A stretch of DNA of 64,000 bases from Colwellia ponticola (GTDB lineage Bacteria; Pseudomonadota; Gammaproteobacteria; Enterobacterales; Alteromonadaceae), in assembly GCF_005885605.1 (NCBI RefSeq), contig NZ_SZVP01000005.1, positions 161,531 through 225,530 of the forward strand, in the 5' to 3' direction. This document shows, one piece after another, positions 28,534 through 37,663 of this stretch. Numbering within the stretch: position 1 is the first letter of the stretch; every line of letters starts with the position of its first letter. The notes beneath the pieces were generated by a model. That model worked only from the letters and a program-made list of their open reading frames with translations. It ran no database searches and was not told the origin of the DNA. The position numbers were made by a program, and so were the translations under genes.

Positions 28534-29436
28534 ATGAGTACTGCAGCCACTAATCAGCTTGAAGAAAATAGTCACCGCAATGGCGCGATAAGTGCGCTCT
28601 GTGCTTATTTGCTATGGGGCTTTGCCCCTATATACTTTAAATTAATCACCTATATTGAGCCCGGTGAAATATTAATGCACCGAGTGATTTGGTCAACGGT
28701 GTTTTTGTTAATTATGATTATTGCCATGAAAAAGTGGCGGCTGTTAATGACAGTAGTGGCTCAACCTAAAATCGTATTACAACTCGCTTTATCTGCGAGT
28801 ATTTTGGCAATGAATTGGTTTTTATTTATTTGGGCTGTCAATAATAACCATTTACTTGATGCCAGTTTGGGCTATTACATTAATCCATTATTCAATGTCA
28901 TACTCGGTATGCTATTTTTTAGTGAACGTTTACGTCGCAACCAATTAATCGCAGTTGGTTTAGCCTTTTTTGGCGTGTTAATACAATTGGTAGCTTTAGG
29001 TACTTTACCCATAATTTCACTGGTGTTAGCCAGTACTTTTGCAATTTATGGCCTACTAAGAAAAAGATTACCTGTTAATGCCTTTATTGGACTATTTATA
29101 GAATCATTAATCATGCTGCCTATCGCACTTGCTTATTGGCTGTTCTTTGTTGAAAGCAGCACCAGTAATATGGCCTTAAACACCAACAGCTTAAACTTTA
29201 CTTTGATCATGGCGGGTATAGTCACTACCGCACCCTTGCTGTTTTTTACCGCAGCAGCAAAGCGCTTAACCTTATCAACATTAGGTTTTTTTCAATACTT
29301 GGGACCAAGTATTATGTTTTTATTAGCGACCTTTTATTATCAAGAAACCATGAAGAGCGCCGAACTCATTACCTTTATTTTCATTTGGGCAGCATTGGCA
29401 CTGTACAGTCTAGACTCCTTTAAAAAACGCGCTTAA
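28534..29436 (+). CDS. rarD: EamA family transporter RarD
   Basis: Inner-membrane protein with about ten transmembrane helices of the drug/metabolite transporter superfamily, very similar to E. coli RarD (SALCAYLLWGFAPIYFKL; WAVNNNHLLDASLGYYINPL; TLSTLGFFQYLGPSIMFLLA). Substrate not established. A frame starting at the ATG at 28480 adds 18 basic residues with no homologous counterpart. The ATG at 28534 gives 300 residues, the family size, although its ribosome site is weak. It is divergent from recQ and ends at a strong hairpin. Confidence 0.88.
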   Translation: MSTAATNQLEENSHRNGAISALCAYLLWGFAPIYFKLITYIEPGEILMHRVIWSTVFLLIMIIAMKKWRLLMTVVAQPKIVLQLALSASILAMNWFLFIWAVNNNHLLDASLGYYINPLFNVILGMLFFSERLRRNQLIAVGLAFFGVLIQLVALGTLPIISLVLASTFAIYGLLRKRLPVNAFIGLFIESLIMLPIALAYWLFFVESSTSNMALNTNSLNFTLIMAGIVTTAPLLFFTAAAKRLTLSTLGFFQYLGPSIMFLLATFYYQETMKSAELITFIFIWAALALYSLDSFKKRA

Positions 29437-29460
29437 TTAGTCATTATTGATTTTTAAAAA

Positions 29461-29491
29461 CTAAAAAGCGCTCGAGTTGAGCGCTTTTTAG
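29461..29491. terminator. Bidirectional terminator between rarD and the diguanylate cyclase gene
   Basis: A perfect 13-bp stem (29461-29473 with 29479-29491), loop of 5, with A and T runs inside the arms. It lies between the converging stops. Confidence 0.9.
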
Positions 29492-29511
29492 TTTAGTTGG
29501 CTGTTAGCTTG

Positions 29512-30771
29512 CTAATCTTCAAGTTCACTACCGGAAACGACCACTTGATTACGGCCATTTTCTTTAGCTAAGTACAAGGCATTATCTGCTTGATTTATTT
29601 GCATTGGAAGTGACTCTTGGCTATCAAAAACCACGCCAATACTTAACGTTATTGAGATTGTGTTCTCACCAATGGGGATAGTAGATACAGCAATATCACG
29701 CCTAAAGTCATCTATTTTATTATACAAATTATCGGTATCTAAACCACACAATAACACCGCGAACTCTTCTCCACCTAAACGTGCAGTTAAGCCGCTACTA
29801 AAATGTTTACGCATGTAAAGCGCCACCACTTTCAATACCTGATCACCAGCTTCATGACCGAAGTTATCATTAACTTGCTTAAATAAATCTATATCTATCA
29901 TGGCTAAGGCATAAGGCACTGTTTTACTAACATACTCTTTAATACGCTGTTCAGCAGCTCTGAAAAAAGAGCGCCGGTTAGCAAGGTCAGTAAGGTAATC
30001 GGTATTAGCAGCATGCTGAATTTTGGTAATATTATTTAAATTTTCAATATTTTGCATAATGCGGCAATAAAATTCTTCCGGACAAAAAGGTTTGCGTAAG
30101 AAATCATCTGCGCCATTTTTTATAAAACGCGCTGAGTGAATACCATTACTAGCCCCAGAAATACCGATTACCGACAATTGTTCACGAGTATAAGTACGAC
30201 GGATCTCATTGGTTAGTTCAATGCCGCCCATCTCTGGCATCTCTAAATCTGTGATCACCATTTTTATATTCTTGTGCTGAGCAAGCTTATCTAACGCTTG
30301 TAGTCCATTATTAGCGGTAACCACATTAAAATTACGGCGTTTTAATAACTCAACTACATGATTTCGCGCTGCCGATGAGTCATCAACCACTAAAATAGTA
30401 TTTTGATGGTTAGTTAACTGCCAATGTAAAACACGCTTTAAATACAAAAAGGCTTGGCTGTTTTCTTTAGGGATATAATCAATTACCGGTTGCGACAATA
30501 TTTTTTGGCGCGTTTCATCATCCATTTTTCCTGTCATAACAATACTAGGAATACCATAAGACAGCACACAAGCAATAGCTTCACCATCTAAAGCATCTGG
30601 CAAGGCATAATCAATAGTTGCGGCAAAAAAGTCAGTATCAGATGATAAAAGATGCTCTACTTCGGCTAAATTAGTGGCAATAACCACATCAAATTTTAAC
30701 GACCGAGCTATTTGCCTAATAACTGTCGCGATTGGTTTACTGTCTTCTACTACTAATAATCGTTGAGACAT
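29512..30771 (-). CDS. Response regulator with two receiver domains and a GGDEF diguanylate cyclase
   Basis: 419 residues. Two receiver domains come first: about 3-115, with the phosphorylatable Asp in DFFAATIDYALPD, and about 125-240, with MVITDLEMPEMGG. A GGDEF domain follows, about 255-415, with active-site motif RLGGEEF near residue 330. It should make cyclic di-GMP in response to phosphorylation. The RxxD inhibitory site just upstream of GGEEF is not seen (SSGLTARLGG), so classic product inhibition is unlikely. The architecture resembles PleD. No histidine kinase is adjacent. It is a single gene. Confidence 0.92.
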   Translation of the reverse strand: MSQRLLVVEDSKPIATVIRQIARSLKFDVVIATNLAEVEHLLSSDTDFFAATIDYALPDALDGEAIACVLSYGIPSIVMTGKMDDETRQKILSQPVIDYIPKENSQAFLYLKRVLHWQLTNHQNTILVVDDSSAARNHVVELLKRRNFNVVTANNGLQALDKLAQHKNIKMVITDLEMPEMGGIELTNEIRRTYTREQLSVIGISGASNGIHSARFIKNGADDFLRKPFCPEEFYCRIMQNIENLNNITKIQHAANTDYLTDLANRRSFFRAAEQRIKEYVSKTVPYALAMIDIDLFKQVNDNFGHEAGDQVLKVVALYMRKHFSSGLTARLGGEEFAVLLCGLDTDNLYNKIDDFRRDIAVSTIPIGENTISITLSIGVVFDSQESLPMQINQADNALYLAKENGRNQVVVSGSELED

Positions 30772-30869
30772 GACAACACCTTATAATATTAATAAACTAT
30801 GTGGTTATTTTTTTTAATCGCCTAAGTCACCAGTATAAGCTAAATATTAGCTAGCTATATTGCAAGATA

Positions 30870-33044
30870 TTACAGTGCTTGCAAGTTAGCGTATTCCACC
30901 ACCAGCCACTTACTACCCACATCAGCAAAATTCACTTGAATACGTGATTGAGCACCACTACCTTCATAGTTAAGCACTACCCCTTCACCAAACTTAGCAT
31001 GTTTAACCTGCTGCCCCAGCTTAAACCCTGTATTTTCAAAGGTTTCAAGTGTAAAAGTATTTGAGAATTTACCGACTTTACTCGGGCGTTTTATTTGCGA
31101 TTGCATACGAATTTCTTCTACGCAATCTTCCGGTAATTCACGTAAAAATCGACTGGCTTTATGAAACTTCTCTTGCCCGTATAAACGACGACTTTCAGCG
31201 TGGCATAAATATAACTTCACCATGGCTCTGGTCATACCTACATAACACAAACGACGCTCCTCTTCTAAGCGACCAATTTCTTCTACTGATTGCTGCGACG
31301 GAAACATACCTTCTTCAAGACCAGCAATAAAGACTAACGGAAACTCTAAGCCTTTAGCTGAGTGCATGGTCATTAACTGCACCGCGGCTTCAAACTCATC
31401 TGCTTGTGATTCACCGGATTCTAACGCTGCATGGGTTAAAAATGCCGTGAGTGGTGTTTGCTCTTCTACTAACTCAGGATCACTTTCAAAGGTTTGACAA
31501 GCGGTAACCAGTTCATTTAAGTTTTCTATACGCTGAGCGGCACGTTCACCTTTTTCAGCTTGGTACATGGCTTTTAAACCACTATTATTAATAATAAAGT
31601 TTGCTTGCTGATCTAAATCTAAGTGGTTGGTATCATCTTCTAGTTGTTCAATCAGTTGCATAAATGCGGTAATGGTTTTAGCGCCTCTGCCCTTTAGCTC
31701 TTCTGCTTGTATCATTTGCTGACAAGCCTGCCAAAGTGTGACTGCTTTACCTCGGGCGGCATCCCTCACTAAGGATAAGGTTTGATTGCCAATACCACGC
31801 GTAGGCGTATTAATAATACGCTCAAACGCGGCATCATCATCTCGATTATTAATAAGGCGCATGTAAGCAAGCGCGTCTTTAATTTCTTGTCGCTCGAAGA
31901 AGCGTTGACCTCCATAAATACGGTACGGTAATTGCCCCTGCAATAAGGCTTCTTCGAGTAAACGTGATTGCGCATTTGAGCGATATAATATCGCTACTTC
32001 GTCAAGTTTTCCGCCATCATCACGCCACTGCTTAATTCGACCGGCAATAAAGCGCGCTTCATCAATTTCATTAAACGCCGTATAAATTGATATCTTGTCG
32101 CCCGCCTCACCCTCAGTCCATAACTCTTTACCCATACGATTAGTATTGTTACCAATAAGCTGATTCGCTGACTTTAAGATATTAGCGGTTGAGCGATAAT
32201 TTTGCTCTAAGCGGATAGTTTGGGCATCGTCATATTCTTTGAGAAAACGTTCAATATTTTCAATTTTTGCACCGCGCCAGCCATAAATCGATTGGTCATC
32301 ATCACCAACAATCATTACCTTGCTACGCGCTTTACCTAGCATAGTTAACCACGCATATTGAATGGCGTTAGTATCTTGAAATTCATCAACTAAGATATGG
32401 GCAAAGCGTTGCTGATAATGCGCTAATAAGGCAGGATTTTTTAACCATAGTTCATGAGCGCGTAAGAGTAATTCGGCAAAGTCAACCAGGCCCGCACGAT
32501 CACAGGTTTCTTGATAAGCTTTATAGACTTTAACAAACAGCTCTTCACTGGGGTCAAACTGGGCATCAATATGTTGAGGGCGCAAACCTTCATCTTTTTT
32601 ACCATTGATATACCAAACAAATTGCTTAGCCGGCCATTTTTTTTCATCTAGCTCTAATGAACGCACAATCCGTTTAATCAAACGCAGCTGATCATCACTA
32701 TCGAGTACTTGAAAACTTTGCGGTAAATTAGCTTCTTGGAAGTGCATTCTCAACAAACGATGTGCTAAACCATGAAAAGTACCTATCCACATGCCATGGG
32801 TATTGCCATTGGTTACTTGCTCTACCCGAGCACGCATCTCTGCTGCAGCTTTGTTAGTAAAAGTAACCGCTAAAATACTGTGCGATGAAACACCTTCAAC
32901 TTGCATTAACCAAGCAATACGTTGCACTAATACTCGCGTTTTACCACTACCCGCACCAGCCAAAATAAGCATATTTTGTTTCGGTGCAGCAACAACGTCA
33001 CGCTGTTTATCATTAAGAGAGTCGAGTAGTTCAGAAACGTCCAT
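30870..33044 (-). CDS. uvrD: DNA helicase II UvrD
   Basis: 3'-to-5' superfamily 1 helicase of nucleotide excision and mismatch repair. Motifs are the Walker A LAGAGSGKTRV, TFTNKAAAEM, VDEFQDTN, GDDDQSIYGWRGA, LEQNYRST and TMHSAKGLEFPLV. At 724 residues it is full length, with the C-terminal Tudor-like domain (VKHAKFGEGVVLNYEG). It is followed by a 98-base gap to the diguanylate cyclase. Gene order here (lptM, dapF, DUF484, yigB, then uvrD farther on) broadly follows E. coli, but a PEP-CTERM gene now separates yigB from uvrD. Confidence 0.97.
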   Translation of the reverse strand: MDVSELLDSLNDKQRDVVAAPKQNMLILAGAGSGKTRVLVQRIAWLMQVEGVSSHSILAVTFTNKAAAEMRARVEQVTNGNTHGMWIGTFHGLAHRLLRMHFQEANLPQSFQVLDSDDQLRLIKRIVRSLELDEKKWPAKQFVWYINGKKDEGLRPQHIDAQFDPSEELFVKVYKAYQETCDRAGLVDFAELLLRAHELWLKNPALLAHYQQRFAHILVDEFQDTNAIQYAWLTMLGKARSKVMIVGDDDQSIYGWRGAKIENIERFLKEYDDAQTIRLEQNYRSTANILKSANQLIGNNTNRMGKELWTEGEAGDKISIYTAFNEIDEARFIAGRIKQWRDDGGKLDEVAILYRSNAQSRLLEEALLQGQLPYRIYGGQRFFERQEIKDALAYMRLINNRDDDAAFERIINTPTRGIGNQTLSLVRDAARGKAVTLWQACQQMIQAEELKGRGAKTITAFMQLIEQLEDDTNHLDLDQQANFIINNSGLKAMYQAEKGERAAQRIENLNELVTACQTFESDPELVEEQTPLTAFLTHAALESGESQADEFEAAVQLMTMHSAKGLEFPLVFIAGLEEGMFPSQQSVEEIGRLEEERRLCYVGMTRAMVKLYLCHAESRRLYGQEKFHKASRFLRELPEDCVEEIRMQSQIKRPSKVGKFSNTFTLETFENTGFKLGQQVKHAKFGEGVVLNYEGSGAQSRIQVNFADVGSKWLVVEYANLQAL

Positions 33045-33288
33045 AGGGTTAAAGCCTTTAGTGAGTAGTATTAGCTAGAGTAGACAAATAGTGGTGCTAA
33101 ATAAAAGCAAAAGTATATCACTATTTATCATTAGCTGCTGGGCTTGGCTGTTTATTTTTACAGTGCCAAACTAGTGATGGGTAGAGTTCAATCAAAATAG
33201 CTAGTCACAGTGTCTATAAATTTTACAACTCCCTTTATCAATTGCAAAAAAAAAACATAAGCCACTGAAAAAGAATAGCTTATACATA

Positions 33289-33319
33289 TTGGCATAGAAT
33301 TAGCTATATCTTCTATAAT
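33289..33319 (+). promoter_or_regulatory. Possible promoter of the PEP-CTERM gene
   Basis: TTGGCA at 33289-33294 and TATAAT at 33314-33319, spacing 19, end 27 bases before the coding start. The rest of the 302-base gap upstream (33045-33346) shows only A+T-rich DNA, including a long A-run at 33246-33254. Confidence 0.4.
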
Positions 33320-33346
33320 CACTATTAAACATCCTAGGAATACATC

Positions 33347-33916
33347 TTGAAATTATTTAGCACAACGATTACCAGTTTACTGTTCGCAGTAACTTCATTT
33401 TTCAATATAGCTAACGCCGGACTAATTACTTTAGATCAACAATCAACGTCAGTAGATGGTGGAATAATAAGCTACACCAATTTGTTAGCCGACACTAACA
33501 CGATCTCAGATGCTATTTTTACGTTAAATATCTCTGGAGACTTCGATTCAACGAGTGAAAGTGTTGCTATTTCAATTGATGGTTATTCTCTAGGTGTGGT
33601 TTTTGATAATAATACAACTAATGATGTCTTTGATTTTGCTAATGATAGATATATTGGCAATCATAATAATTACATCAATATGACTGGAGTTGCCACCATT
33701 GCCCAAGCTGACTGGGCTAATATCATTGCTGATGGTTTTGTTTCAATCTCTTTTGATTTATCTTCAGGCGTTAACTGTTGTAATGCCGGACCACATGCCT
33801 TCACTAGTGGTAATATTGCTTATGATACGAATACTATAGCGGTACCAGAACCGTCAACCTTAGCTATTTTGGGTTTAGCTCTTATTAGTTTTGGTGCTCG
33901 TCGTTTTAATAAATAA
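33347..33916 (+). CDS. PEP-CTERM sorting-signal exported protein
   Basis: 189 residues: a signal peptide (1-23, ending NIANA), a beta-rich mature region with many Asp, Asn and Thr, then the PEP-CTERM signal. That signal is VPEPSTLAILGLALISFGARR, starting near residue 166, with its hydrophobic helix and basic end. Such proteins are processed by an exosortase and are often linked to extracellular polymer matrix. No exosortase gene lies in the window. The TTG start at 33347 has AGGA 9 bases upstream. Function of the mature part is unknown. Confidence 0.85.
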   Translation: MKLFSTTITSLLFAVTSFFNIANAGLITLDQQSTSVDGGIISYTNLLADTNTISDAIFTLNISGDFDSTSESVAISIDGYSLGVVFDNNTTNDVFDFANDRYIGNHNNYINMTGVATIAQADWANIIADGFVSISFDLSSGVNCCNAGPHAFTSGNIAYDTNTIAVPEPSTLAILGLALISFGARRFNK

Positions 33917-34002
33917 AGCACTACTCAATACGTTATATCCAATTGGTATTAGTCAAATAGGTGTAACGTATTGATGCAAGCCGATAACTACAGCCTAAAA
34001 AT

Positions 34003-34038
34003 AAAAAGCACCTAAGCTTAATCAGCTAGGTGCTTTTT
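34003..34038. terminator. Bidirectional terminator after the PEP-CTERM gene and yigB
   Basis: A 12-bp stem (34003-34014 with 34027-34038), with A-rich left and T-rich right arms, lies between the converging genes. Confidence 0.88.
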
Positions 34039-34104
34039 TATGTGGATAAACTTTTCTATTATCCCTGCTTATTCTATCTATTGAAAAACTGCCTATAGCT
34101 AATT

Positions 34105-34875
34105 TTACCCGTTTTTCAGCAGTAACGCGTCCAAATCATTAACTTGTGCTAATTCAATATGCGGTATTTGTTGTAGCTTTTTACCAACGCCGTATTGCGG
34201 TAACCAAGCGGTTTGACAACCCGCATTTAGCGCACCATGAATATCAGCAAAGCCACAGTCACCGACATGCAATAGTTGCCTAGTTGGTATAGCTAATTGC
34301 TCACACACTAAGGTAAACATATCGGCAGCAGGCTTTTGTCTAAGTAAGTACTCACCTTCTTCATGTTGTTCGCTAGGTTGAAAGCCGGCATGGTAAATAT
34401 GTTGAAAATAATGATCGATACCTAAAGCTTTGGTATCAACATTACCGTTACTGATCGCCACTAACGGAAAGGCTTTACTTAAATTAGCTAATAGCTCATG
34501 ACTTATTTGCGGTACGTTAAAGTCACTACGTAAGCTGATAAAATAGTTTAACCCCGCTTGTGCCTCTGCCATAGCAGTGCTTGTAGAAAGGTTATGTTGC
34601 AAGAATCCTAAGCGGTAGGTTTCAAAACGCAGTCTGACAACATCGTGAGTAATTCCCTGGTAAGTATCAATGGCTTGTTGACGATAAGGTGCCCAGAAAT
34701 GTCGATTAAAGCGATGCTGCGATGACAGTTGTGGCAGTAACGTTGCAAATTTGTCAGTAAAATAACTGATCATCTTTTTTTCAATCGCCTGCATCACGGG
34801 TCGATTATTATATAAGGTGTCATCTAAATCAAAGCTGATAGCCTTAACTTGCGTTAAGCGGCGATAAATTTGCAT
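34105..34875 (-). CDS. yigB: HAD-superfamily phosphatase YigB (probable FMN/5-amino-6-(5-phosphoribitylamino)uracil phosphatase)
   Basis: Haloacid dehalogenase hydrolase of the YigB type, shown in E. coli to dephosphorylate FMN and the riboflavin precursor. Motif I is SFDLDDTLYNN, motif II ISNGNVD, and motif IV HVGDCGFADIHGA. A start at 34899 would add eight residues. The ATG at 34875 (MQIYRRLTQ) aligns with the E. coli N-terminus and has AGGAC upstream. It sits 49 bases after DUF484. In E. coli xerC lies between the two; it is absent here. Confidence 0.9.
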   Translation of the reverse strand: MQIYRRLTQVKAISFDLDDTLYNNRPVMQAIEKKMISYFTDKFATLLPQLSSQHRFNRHFWAPYRQQAIDTYQGITHDVVRLRFETYRLGFLQHNLSTSTAMAEAQAGLNYFISLRSDFNVPQISHELLANLSKAFPLVAISNGNVDTKALGIDHYFQHIYHAGFQPSEQHEEGEYLLRQKPAADMFTLVCEQLAIPTRQLLHVGDCGFADIHGALNAGCQTAWLPQYGVGKKLQQIPHIELAQVNDLDALLLKNG

Positions 34876-34924
34876 AATATAAAGTCCTGAAAATAACAAA
34901 CGTGCTTATTAACACGGTTACCCG

Positions 34925-35617
34925 TTAACGTGCGAGTTGCTGGTGTAATAACTTAGCAACCAAACGCTTGAATTGGTTAAGTAATAGTGTATCCATACGT
35001 GGATCAAAATGATGCGCGTCTTGACTGCTAATCGCCAAAAAACCTACCACTTGCGCTTCGTGCGTTAATTTAATCAACACAACCGAGCCTAAGCATGGCT
35101 GAGAAAAAATAAGGGTTTGTTCGCTTTCTTGTAAACGACCAAAGTAATATTCATCATCCGCTAAACGATTTTGCATAACGCCAGCACAATCATTATGAGA
35201 TAAACAGTGATGAGCAATATCTCTATTATCGGCCGGTGTTAACCACAATTTAAACGATGATAAAGAAAGTAGCTCAGTGGTTGCTTGGTGTAAGCAATCA
35301 AGTAACTCTTCTGCAGAGGTACAGTCAAGTAAACGCAAATATAAGTCACTGTACAAGACAAATAATTGTTCATTATGATTGGCCACTGACATTAATTGGG
35401 TAATTTCGTCTTCTAAGCTCTGTACCTTATGACGAAGTTGCTGCTGCTGACGCTCTACTAAAGATACCGTGCCACGTCGTTCATCTTTAAGACGTAGGCT
35501 GGTCATTAAACTATTGTTACGATTAAAAAATTCTGGGTTGTCTTGTAAATAGCTCACCACTAACTCATCCGTTAACGGAATATCTTCGCTATTAATACCT
35601 TGTTGTACATCATTCAT
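34925..35617 (-). CDS. yigA: DUF484 (YigA-like) protein, GAF-like fold
   Basis: 230 residues of the DUF484 family. The N-terminal helical part includes VVSYLQDNPEFFNRNNSLMT and a coiled coil (about 50-80), followed by a GAF-like domain to the end. Function is unknown; in many proteobacteria it is encoded just after dapF and before xerC. Here yigB follows directly. A MITE-like repeat lies between it and dapF, and upstream transcription from lptM-dapF may continue through it. Confidence 0.85.
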   Translation of the reverse strand: MNDVQQGINSEDIPLTDELVVSYLQDNPEFFNRNNSLMTSLRLKDERRGTVSLVERQQQQLRHKVQSLEDEITQLMSVANHNEQLFVLYSDLYLRLLDCTSAEELLDCLHQATTELLSLSSFKLWLTPADNRDIAHHCLSHNDCAGVMQNRLADDEYYFGRLQESEQTLIFSQPCLGSVVLIKLTHEAQVVGFLAISSQDAHHFDPRMDTLLLNQFKRLVAKLLHQQLAR

Positions 35618-35660
35618 ATGTTAGCTTCTTTTTATTGCATATGGCTATTTATAAAGACTA

Positions 35661-35822
35661 ATACCAGTTTCATTAATTAGGTGACCTACTTTATACGCAG
35701 GAAAAATAGCCAAATACAAGGCGTTTATTTTAATAACTAGTTGTTCTAATTATAAAATAAATAACGCAGTAGTTGGTTGTTTTAACCAGTAGAAATGATC
35801 ACATAGTTTGTGAGATTGGTAT
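35661..35822. repeat. Interspersed MITE-like repeat, copy 1 (about 162 bp)
   Basis: Starts ATACCAGTTTCATTAATTAG and ends GAGATTGGTAT, giving short inverted tips. It is strongly similar over its length to 37126-37288, in the same orientation (shared blocks TTCATTAATTAGGTG, CTACTTTATACG and GTTGTTTTAACCAGTAG). It lies 8 bases from the dapF stop. Confidence 0.75.
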
Positions 35823-35829
35823 AAGTTGG

Positions 35830-36660
35830 TTACATAGATATTTGACCATCAAATACATGTGTTGCTGGTCCAGACATTTTTACAGGGTGTCCTGGTCCTT
35901 GCCAAAATATTCGTAATTTACCACCGGGTAGCTCTACCGTGACTTGCTTAGCTAATTTCTTTTGCATATAACCAACCACAACAGCAGCACAAGCGCCACT
36001 ACCACAAGCCAAGGTTTCTGCAGCGCCGCGCTCATATACTCTTAACTTAATATAATTAGCACTAACAATTTCCATAAAACCGACATTAGCATCCTCCGGA
36101 AAACGTTCATGAATAGATAATTCTCGTCCAAGTGATTCAACATCGGCTTCAACGACATTATCTACCGTCACCACGCAGTGCGGATTACCCATTGAGACCA
36201 CGCCACATAGCACGGTTTCATTTTCACTACGTAAAATATACGTCCCCTCTGCTTTTTGCGCAATAAAAGGTATTTTACTCGGTTCAAATTGTGGCACCGG
36301 CATAGTGACGGAAATATTACCATCGCGCTCTATATGTAAATTCATTTTTCCTGTGCTGGTTGACACTTTAATTTTATGTTTATTGCACAAGCCTTTCATA
36401 CGAACAAACTTGGCAAAACAGCGAGCGCCATTACCACACTGCCCAACTTCACTACCATCTGCATTATAAATACGGTAATGAAAGTCTAAATCGGGATCGT
36501 AAGGTGGCTCAACAACTAATAACTGATCAAAGCCGACACCGAAATTTCTATTGGCGAATTTAGTGATTTGCTCTGGTGATAAAAAAACATTTTGAGTGAC
36601 ATTATCAAGCACTAAAAAGTCATTACCTAAACCATGCATTTTAGAAAAATTGACTAGCAT
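35830..36660 (-). CDS. dapF: Diaminopimelate epimerase
   Basis: Cofactor-independent epimerase converting LL- to meso-diaminopimelate for lysine and peptidoglycan. The two catalytic cysteines are in GQCGNGARC (about C73) and [12 protein letters not shown] (about C219). The N-terminus [19 protein letters not shown] is typical, and the 276 residues are full length. It starts 5 bp after lptM, so they form one operon. Confidence 0.97.
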   Translation of the reverse strand: MLVNFSKMHGLGNDFLVLDNVTQNVFLSPEQITKFANRNFGVGFDQLLVVEPPYDPDLDFHYRIYNADGSEVGQCGNGARCFAKFVRMKGLCNKHKIKVSTSTGKMNLHIERDGNISVTMPVPQFEPSKIPFIAQKAEGTYILRSENETVLCGVVSMGNPHCVVTVDNVVEADVESLGRELSIHERFPEDANVGFMEIVSANYIKLRVYERGAAETLACGSGACAAVVVGYMQKKLAKQVTVELPGGKLRIFWQGPGHPVKMSGPATHVFDGQISM

Positions 36661-36665
36661 TATGA

Positions 36666-37010
36666 TTACTCGTTTACTTGCGCTGTTGACTGGCTAGTAG
36701 CTTGTGTTGTTAGCTCTGTTGGCTGCGAAACAGCGCGCTGATTTTGTGATGGTGCCAGTGTTTCTATCGCTTTTTCTTGCGTCGCTTCGCTGGTATCAAT
36801 ATTTTTTTGTTGGCCTTGTTCAACTTGCGAAGGCGCTTTATCTTTTGGGTTAACTACTTGCGCTGGCGTTTGGTATAAATTACCTTTAATACCACAAGCA
36901 GATAAAAACATAATACTGATAAAAATCAGTAAAAATGATTTTACGTTTAATTTATGATCTAGCTTTTTAGATAGCTTTTGATATAAGTAATGATCTCTAT
37001 TGCTACGCAT
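36666..37010 (-). CDS. lptM: LptM-like small lipoprotein (YifL)
   Basis: Small lipoprotein with lipobox LSAC followed by [12 protein letters not shown], the conserved start of LptM/YifL, which in E. coli helps assembly of the LptDE lipopolysaccharide translocon. The tail after residue 60 is Gln-, Thr- and Ser-rich and disordered. The signal is preceded by an unusual 25-residue basic N-terminal region; no internal ATG or GTG offers a shorter start. It lies next to dapF as in E. coli. Confidence 0.8.
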   Translation of the reverse strand: MRSNRDHYLYQKLSKKLDHKLNVKSFLLIFISIMFLSACGIKGNLYQTPAQVVNPKDKAPSQVEQGQQKNIDTSEATQEKAIETLAPSQNQRAVSQPTELTTQATSQSTAQVNE

Positions 37011-37125
37011 GATGCTTTTTTACCATGAAAGTCGTTTAAATCAAGCTTTTTAGCTTAACTTAACCGCGCTGTATCTATATTTATTTTGTCTGATTGCTAT
37101 TATACTCACATGCCTATCAACAATT

Positions 37126-37288
37126 ATACCCATTTCATTAATTAGGTGGTCTACTTTATACGTAGAGAAAACAGCAAATACAACGCCTTTATTTGAATGA
37201 CTCGTTACTCTGTTTATGCAGAATAAATAATATAATAACGTGTTGTTTTAACCAGTAGCCGTATTTAGATAATTAGTAAACTAGGTAT
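37126..37288. repeat. Interspersed MITE-like repeat, copy 2 (about 163 bp)
   Basis: Begins ATACCCATTTCATTAATTAG and ends CTAGGTAT. Homologous to 35661-35822 and in the same orientation. It fills half of the 318-base divergent gap between lptM and cyaY, so it may carry or alter promoters for either gene. Nothing else was recognised in this gap. Confidence 0.75.
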
Positions 37289-37328
37289 TATATTCACTTA
37301 AAAACTCATGATATTTAAAGGATAAGCA

Positions 37329-37649
37329 ATGAATGATAGCCAATATAACTTAATTGCCGAAGCACTGCTTCTCGCTATAGAAGAGGCGATTGAAGACTGT
37401 GGTGTCGATATAGATTATGAAGGCGTAGGCGGGTTATTAACGTTAACGTTTAAAAACGGCAGTAAAGTGATAATAAATAAGCAAGCACCCTTACATGAAA
37501 TATGGGTAGCAACAAAATTCAACGGACATCATTTTGTACTTAACAACGACCACTGGACAGATAAACGCAGTGGGGAAGAGTTTTGGCAGTTTTTATCAAA
37601 TGCAGTAAGCACGCAAGCTGAAACTGAATTAACGCTTTGTGCACAGTAA
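37329..37649 (+). CDS. cyaY: Iron-sulfur cluster assembly regulator CyaY (bacterial frataxin)
   Basis: Frataxin homologue of 106 residues that binds iron and modulates cysteine desulfurase IscS. The acidic first helix ([17 protein letters not shown]) and the [11 protein letters not shown] segment are typical. AAAGGAT lies near the ATG. It stands 14 bases before hemC on the same strand, so it may share transcription with the haem genes. In E. coli cyaY and hemC are close but divergent, so this arrangement differs. Confidence 0.95.
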   Translation: MNDSQYNLIAEALLLAIEEAIEDCGVDIDYEGVGGLLTLTFKNGSKVIINKQAPLHEIWVATKFNGHHFVLNNDHWTDKRSGEEFWQFLSNAVSTQAETELTLCAQ

Positions 37650-37663
37650 TAGGATTTAATGTA

